In this document: positions 5,986-9,041 of the stretch, one piece after another
How positions within the stretch are numbered: position 1 is the first letter of the stretch
Layout: each line of letters starts with the position of its first letter
Source: Deltaproteobacteria bacterium
GTDB taxonomy: Bacteria; Desulfobacterota; UBA8473
Reading direction: 5' to 3'
NCBI GenBank assembly: GCA_030621455.1
Contig: JAUXHQ010000051.1
Location: forward strand, 1 to 9,041
DNA length: 9,041 bases
Made by a program: the position numbers and the translations under genes
Notes under the pieces: model-generated
Database searches by the model: none
What the model saw: the letters and a program-made list of their open reading frames with translations, nothing else
Told to the model about the DNA's origin: nothing

Positions 5986-6014
5986 AAAAGATGTTTGAAG
6001 AGTTTCCAAACACC
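5986..6014 (-). terminator. terminator-like hairpin between flgL and csrA
   Basis: On the minus-strand transcript, 6014-6005 pairs with 5999-5990 as a continuous 10-bp stem (GGUGUUUGGA with UUCAAACAUC, two or three G-U pairs) around a 5-nt loop. UUUU follows at 5989-5986. The stem begins 2 nt after the flgL stop. The stem is AU-rich and the U-tract short, so it would be a weak intrinsic terminator or attenuator. It could lower csrA/fliW transcription relative to flgK/flgL or protect the upstream mRNA 3' end. Confidence 0.45.
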
Positions 6015-6016
6015 AG

Positions 6017-6907
6017 TTAAAAATTGGCCAAATTCATCCTCATTATCTCTTGAGATGCGAGTAGAGAGGCTTGATATGCATTCTGCTGCGCTGTCAGATC
6101 CATGGCTGCCTGAATGAAATCAAGATCCTCTGTCTTGGAAAGCATCTCGCGTATATTCAATTTCAGATTGGAGAGGATATTCTCTGTTGTCTCCATCTGA
6201 TTAGCCCTGGATCCAATTTCAGCGATCTTTAAATTCACATGATCCATACTACTCTGTAGGCCGGCGAGCTGACCAGTAATCCCAGCCACATCGTCGTTCT
6301 CAAGGGCAAGCTTCAGATTGTCAAGGACAGTAAATACATCTGTGGTTACATCTGTGGTTACATCTGTGGTTACAAACACATCATTCCCTGTCAGGCTTAT
6401 CTTAACCGTAGTGTTCTGGCCGGTGGCAACACTGATCACATTGGTATCCCCGTTGTATGTCCCGTCAGGATTGAAGGCGGGTTGAGAAGTCCTGTACCCC
6501 GAGAATATATAGCGGCCTCCTAACCGGGTGTTTGACAAACTCAACATATGCTCGTATATATTCTCTATCTCTTTTGCCATAGCCAGTCTTGTGCTCTGAT
6601 TGGCCGTGGCGTTTGCTTGGGATATAGCCACCTCCTGAGCTGTCACCAACAGATCGTAAGCCTCGGTTAATACAGACTCTGTGTGTGTAAGCCATGAGGC
6701 GCCCTGATTAATATTTCTCTCGTATTGTTCAATTGAAGAGAGGTCTGTTCTGTAACCCAGGACCCTGCTCATCCCGGCAGGGTCATCCGAAGGTCTATTG
6801 ATCCGTTTTTGAGAAGCCATTGATACAAGCTGTTGCTGGAGGCGCTCTGTATTGCTGAGGAGACCATTTAACACTGTATCAGAGAGCATCTTATTCGTGA
6901 CGCGCAT
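6017..6907 (-). CDS. flgL: flagellar hook-associated protein 3 (hook-filament junction protein FlgL)
   Basis: A 296-residue secreted structural protein that forms the distal hook-filament junction ring; exported by the flagellar type III system, so no signal peptide is expected. The N-terminal flagellin-like helix has RVTNKML (2-8) and NRPSDDPAGMSR (37-48), the D0/D1 landmark of flagellin-family proteins. The C-terminal helix has AAMDLTAQQNAYQASLLASQ and ends MRMNLANF, typical of FlgL. Residues ~180-191 are three tandem TTDV units from an exact 12-bp repeat in the variable central domain. The ATG at 6907 is chosen because GGAGG lies 8 nt upstream; an in-frame GTG at 6916 overlaps that ribosome site. 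It is 97 bp downstream of flgK. Confidence 0.95.
   Translation of the reverse strand: MRVTNKMLSDTVLNGLLSNTERLQQQLVSMASQKRINRPSDDPAGMSRVLGYRTDLSSIEQYERNINQGASWLTHTESVLTEAYDLLVTAQEVAISQANATANQSTRLAMAKEIENIYEHMLSLSNTRLGGRYIFSGYRTSQPAFNPDGTYNGDTNVISVATGQNTTVKISLTGNDVFVTTDVTTDVTTDVFTVLDNLKLALENDDVAGITGQLAGLQSSMDHVNLKIAEIGSRANQMETTENILSNLKLNIREMLSKTEDLDFIQAAMDLTAQQNAYQASLLASQEIMRMNLANF
6336..6371. repeat. 12-bp tandem repeat, three exact copies, within flgL
   Basis: ACATCTGTGGTT (plus strand) occurs at 6336-6347, 6348-6359 and 6360-6371 without a mismatch. It is in frame and encodes TTDV repeats on the minus strand in the exposed central region of FlgL. Exact identity suggests recent slippage expansion; copy-number change would keep the frame. 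Confidence 0.9.
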
Positions 6908-7004
6908 ACCTTTCACCTCCCGACAATTCTTTCGACCTGAGCAGTTAGAACCTTGTGTACTTACCCGGAATCTCCCAAAAAACTCAATTCGCGGGGGAAA
7001 GCTC
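6908..7004 (-). other. flgK-flgL intergenic spacer
   Basis: A 97-bp gap between the flgK stop and the flgL start. The only clear element is the flgL ribosome site GGGAGGTGA (6920-6912). I found no sigma-54 (GG-N10-GC) or sigma-28 promoter match and no terminator, so flgL is probably expressed from the same transcript as flgK. Confidence 0.4.
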
Positions 7005-8708
7005 TCATGCCATATCCAACAAAGCCTTTAACATTTCATCCACAATAGAAACAAGCTTTGCTGCACTCACATAGGCATTTTGATATCTCATAAGGTCTAT
7101 CATCTCCTCGTCCAAAGAGACTCCGGATATGGAAGATTTCCGGTTCTCCAGTTGCTGCAGCATTGACTCCTGGTGGTTGGCCATACTTAATGCCTTTTGA
7201 GCCCCCAATCCTATTTCGCTAACCAGGGAACTATAGTATCCACCGAGGCTGGAAGCGCCGCCCTCCAAGAGAAGTTTGTCCTTCAAACCGGCAATGGCAA
7301 GCGCATTGGTATTGTCTCCTGGAGAATCATTACTAGTAGCGGCCGCTATCTTGTTGATGTCATTTTGAACAACAGAGTTGACAACTATCGTAGATGCATC
7401 GTCCCCGGTAAAAAACGTGTTCAGCCCCAAGGCCAAAAGTGTATCGCTGTCATCATTCAGAAAAGTAAACGTATAGCCGGGATCAGCCGTGACAGAAAGT
7501 AAGCCGTTGGCGATACTTGCCGATACATGACTTATGCCATTGATGGCTGTTTCTACATCAGTCAGAGTCGTAGCACCGGCGGTTATATTGATTGTGCCAG
7601 TGCCGGCAGGGGTTCCATTACCATCGAAGATATTGATGGTTAAAGAACCTGTTACAGGCGTGAAGGGCAGGCCAGTAGCGGTCAATGGATCTCCGGAACT
7701 GTTCACGGCATTGGCGGCCGTAATGCTGCTGTAACCGGAGAGCCCCACCCCGTCGCTGTGCAACCTATTTACCTCTTCGATTATCTCCCTTGCCAATATG
7801 TCCAGTTTGTCCTCGTAATCTTCTATGGTTACATCTCTCAATTCCAGCCATCCAGCCAACTTTCCACCGGAGATATCGCTGGTGATATCCACCAGATTTC
7901 CACCGGCGCCGGGATCCCATTTCACATCGAAGAACCCCTTACTTCCTGGGTCCGTATTGACTTCACCTTGCAACCCCCAGCTAATCCTGCCGTCCACCAG
8001 GAGTCTCCCCTCCCCCACCAGGATGGTAACCATACCATCCGGATTTTCGTAATAGTTTATATTGATCATTCCCGACAGTTTGTTTATCAGATCGGCTCTC
8101 GTATCCCGGTCATCATTAGCTTTTGAACCCATGATCTCTGCCCCGGGGATCACACTGTTAATCTCTGCTATCTGGTCCGCTATAGTGTTGATCTCGCCGA
8201 TGAAGTTCCTTATACGGTTATCCAGATCATCCTGCACGCCTCTGAGATTTGCGTAGAGATCATTCAAACTCAATGCCGTGGCCTCGCCTTTCGCGATCAA
8301 GATAAGACGTTCGGTGTTTCCTGAAGGATTATTGGCCACATCCTGCCATGCATTCCAGAATTCATTCATTGCGTTGTTCAGTCCGTAGCCGATCGACTCG
8401 TTAAAGATTGCCTCGATCTGCTCCATCGTCTCTCCCATCGCCCCCCATTTCCCCAGATCTTCAGTCTCTCTATTGATCTGCGACTCAAGATACCTATCGA
8501 AGGCACGGGTTATCTCACCTATATCTACGCCGCTTCCCATAGGTCCGATACTCGATGGCAGGGCGTCACTGGGTTCTAATCCTATCTTTTGTCTGGAAAA
8601 CCCGGGGGTGTTAACGTTGGCAATATTGTGACTGATAACCTGAAAGGCCGCTTGCTGGGCCAGAAGAGATCTTTTCGCTATATCCAGAGTCATGTGAATA
8701 CCCGGCAT
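7005..8708 (-). CDS. flgK: flagellar hook-associated protein 1 (FlgK)
   Basis: A 567-residue junction protein between hook and filament, exported by the flagellar type III apparatus without a signal peptide. The N-terminal rod/hook signature is clear: LAQQAAFQVISHNIANVNTP then GFSRQ (16-40), followed by GSGVDIGEITRAFDRYLESQ (59-78). The C-terminal helix carries SLDEEMIDLMRYQNAYVSAAKL and VDEMLKALLDMA, the family's D0/D1 coiled-coil end. The middle (~270-450) is rich in T, G, N and D and is the variable surface domain. The start ATG at 8708 has GGGGG about 7 nt upstream. It follows the flgN stop by 24 bp and precedes flgL, the usual order of the junction-protein operon. Confidence 0.96.
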   Translation of the reverse strand: MPGIHMTLDIAKRSLLAQQAAFQVISHNIANVNTPGFSRQKIGLEPSDALPSSIGPMGSGVDIGEITRAFDRYLESQINRETEDLGKWGAMGETMEQIEAIFNESIGYGLNNAMNEFWNAWQDVANNPSGNTERLILIAKGEATALSLNDLYANLRGVQDDLDNRIRNFIGEINTIADQIAEINSVIPGAEIMGSKANDDRDTRADLINKLSGMININYYENPDGMVTILVGEGRLLVDGRISWGLQGEVNTDPGSKGFFDVKWDPGAGGNLVDITSDISGGKLAGWLELRDVTIEDYEDKLDILAREIIEEVNRLHSDGVGLSGYSSITAANAVNSSGDPLTATGLPFTPVTGSLTINIFDGNGTPAGTGTINITAGATTLTDVETAINGISHVSASIANGLLSVTADPGYTFTFLNDDSDTLLALGLNTFFTGDDASTIVVNSVVQNDINKIAAATSNDSPGDNTNALAIAGLKDKLLLEGGASSLGGYYSSLVSEIGLGAQKALSMANHQESMLQQLENRKSSISGVSLDEEMIDLMRYQNAYVSAAKLVSIVDEMLKALLDMA

Positions 8709-8732
8709 TAGATGACCCCCTTTACAAAAGGT

Positions 8733-9041
8733 TCACACCTGTCCTTTAACCAACCAACCATCCTTACTCCCATGCTGAAGTCGTCCGGTATCGAGATAGG
8801 TTGATCCCGAAGACATGAAATTGCACAACAGGGATATTGACCCTGCGATACTATCTAGAGAATGTATGATCAGACTCTCGTTTATCCTATTTATCTCCTG
8901 GATACTGCTCGACAGTGATAAAAGATTACTACGGCTGGTTTTCAGCCTGCCAGAGTATGGCTCGTTTACAACATTACAGAGACATGAAAGGGTGAGTTCG
9001 TCAGAGGGTATTTCCAGTTCTTTGGCTAATCCTTCCAGTAA
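8733..9041 (-). CDS. flgN: FlgN-like flagellar export chaperone, C-terminal part (runs off the window)
   Basis: The minus strand is open from the window edge to a TGA at 8735-8733, giving the last 102 residues of a protein whose start is outside the window. It is predicted helical, with a segment NLLSLSSSIQEINRINESLI (39-58) matching the FlgN pattern of a helix rich in L, I and N before a second helix and a T-Y-x-x-x-G tail (TYLDTGRLQ, 81-89). FlgN is a cytoplasmic chaperone that binds the C-terminal helices of FlgK and FlgL and delivers them to the export gate. The position 24 bp upstream of flgK, same strand, is the standard FlgN location. The family is poorly conserved, so the call rests on the pattern plus context. 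Confidence 0.75.
   Translation of the reverse strand, partial: LLEGLAKELEIPSDELTLSCLCNVVNEPYSGRLKTSRSNLLSLSSSIQEINRINESLIIHSLDSIAGSISLLCNFMSSGSTYLDTGRLQHGSKDGWLVKGQV

Noticed and set aside
6908..6916. GTG start for flgL three codons upstream
   Set aside because: The GTG lies inside the GGAGGTG ribosome site that serves ATG 6907.
7197..8256. Several plus-strand ORFs antisense to flgK
   Set aside because: flgK is unmistakable over the whole interval; the antisense frames show no domain or ribosome-site support.
1..9041. CRISPR array, tRNA/rRNA, insertion sequence or defence system
   Set aside because: No spaced direct repeats, RNA-gene sequences, transposase/integrase ORFs or defence domains were seen on either strand.

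Overview
The window reads as ordinary chromosomal DNA of a flagellated, probably Gram-negative bacterium, with genes on both strands, strong Shine-Dalgarno sites and some GTG/TTG starts. The order flgN-flgK-flgL-csrA-fliW, together with GAF/HD-GYP signalling proteins, trpF, QueD and FolE2, suggests Desulfobacterota ('Deltaproteobacteria') or a related lineage such as Nitrospirota. This is inference from gene content and style, not a phylogenetic placement.

Left edge (1-478): no convincing gene. It holds a 16-bp perfect palindrome (78-93) and then a 183-bp full-length imperfect palindrome (99-281) whose 24-nt outer arms are perfectly complementary. This is the most conspicuous unexplained structure in the window.

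Plus-strand block (479-5150): a rhomboid intramembrane protease; TrpF (tryptophan synthesis) apart from other trp genes; a GAF + HD-GYP cyclic-di-GMP phosphodiesterase with all signature residues; a metallo-beta-lactamase-fold protein resembling class II cyclic-nucleotide phosphodiesterases; a QueD/PTPS-family enzyme; and FolE2 (GTP cyclohydrolase IB). The last two form a two-step pathway: FolE2 makes 7,8-dihydroneopterin triphosphate and the QueD-family enzyme uses it. The QueD-family active site reads C-E-x-x-H-G-H. That motif combines the queuosine-type cysteine with the folate-type glutamate, so the enzyme may serve both queuosine and folate synthesis.

Minus-strand block (9041-5221, convergent with the first): a flagellar hook-filament junction operon. 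It starts with the C-terminal part of a FlgN-like chaperone running off the right edge, then FlgK, FlgL, CsrA and FliW. FlgN escorts FlgK and FlgL to the export gate, FlgK/FlgL join hook to filament, and FliW antagonises the RNA-binding regulator CsrA. csrA has a C-terminal extension whose last codons overlap the start of fliW by 41 nt. fliW begins at a TTG directly after an in-frame TGA. A terminator-like hairpin separates flgL from csrA, and the csrA ribosome-binding site contains GGA motifs compatible with autoregulation.

The blocks meet at a 70-bp convergent intergenic region (5151-5220). No tRNA, rRNA, CRISPR array, transposase or phage gene was seen. No clearly new multi-gene system is present. 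The best leads are the long palindrome, the predicted dual-function QueD/FolE2 pair with its phosphodiesterase-like neighbour, and the csrA/fliW overlap.
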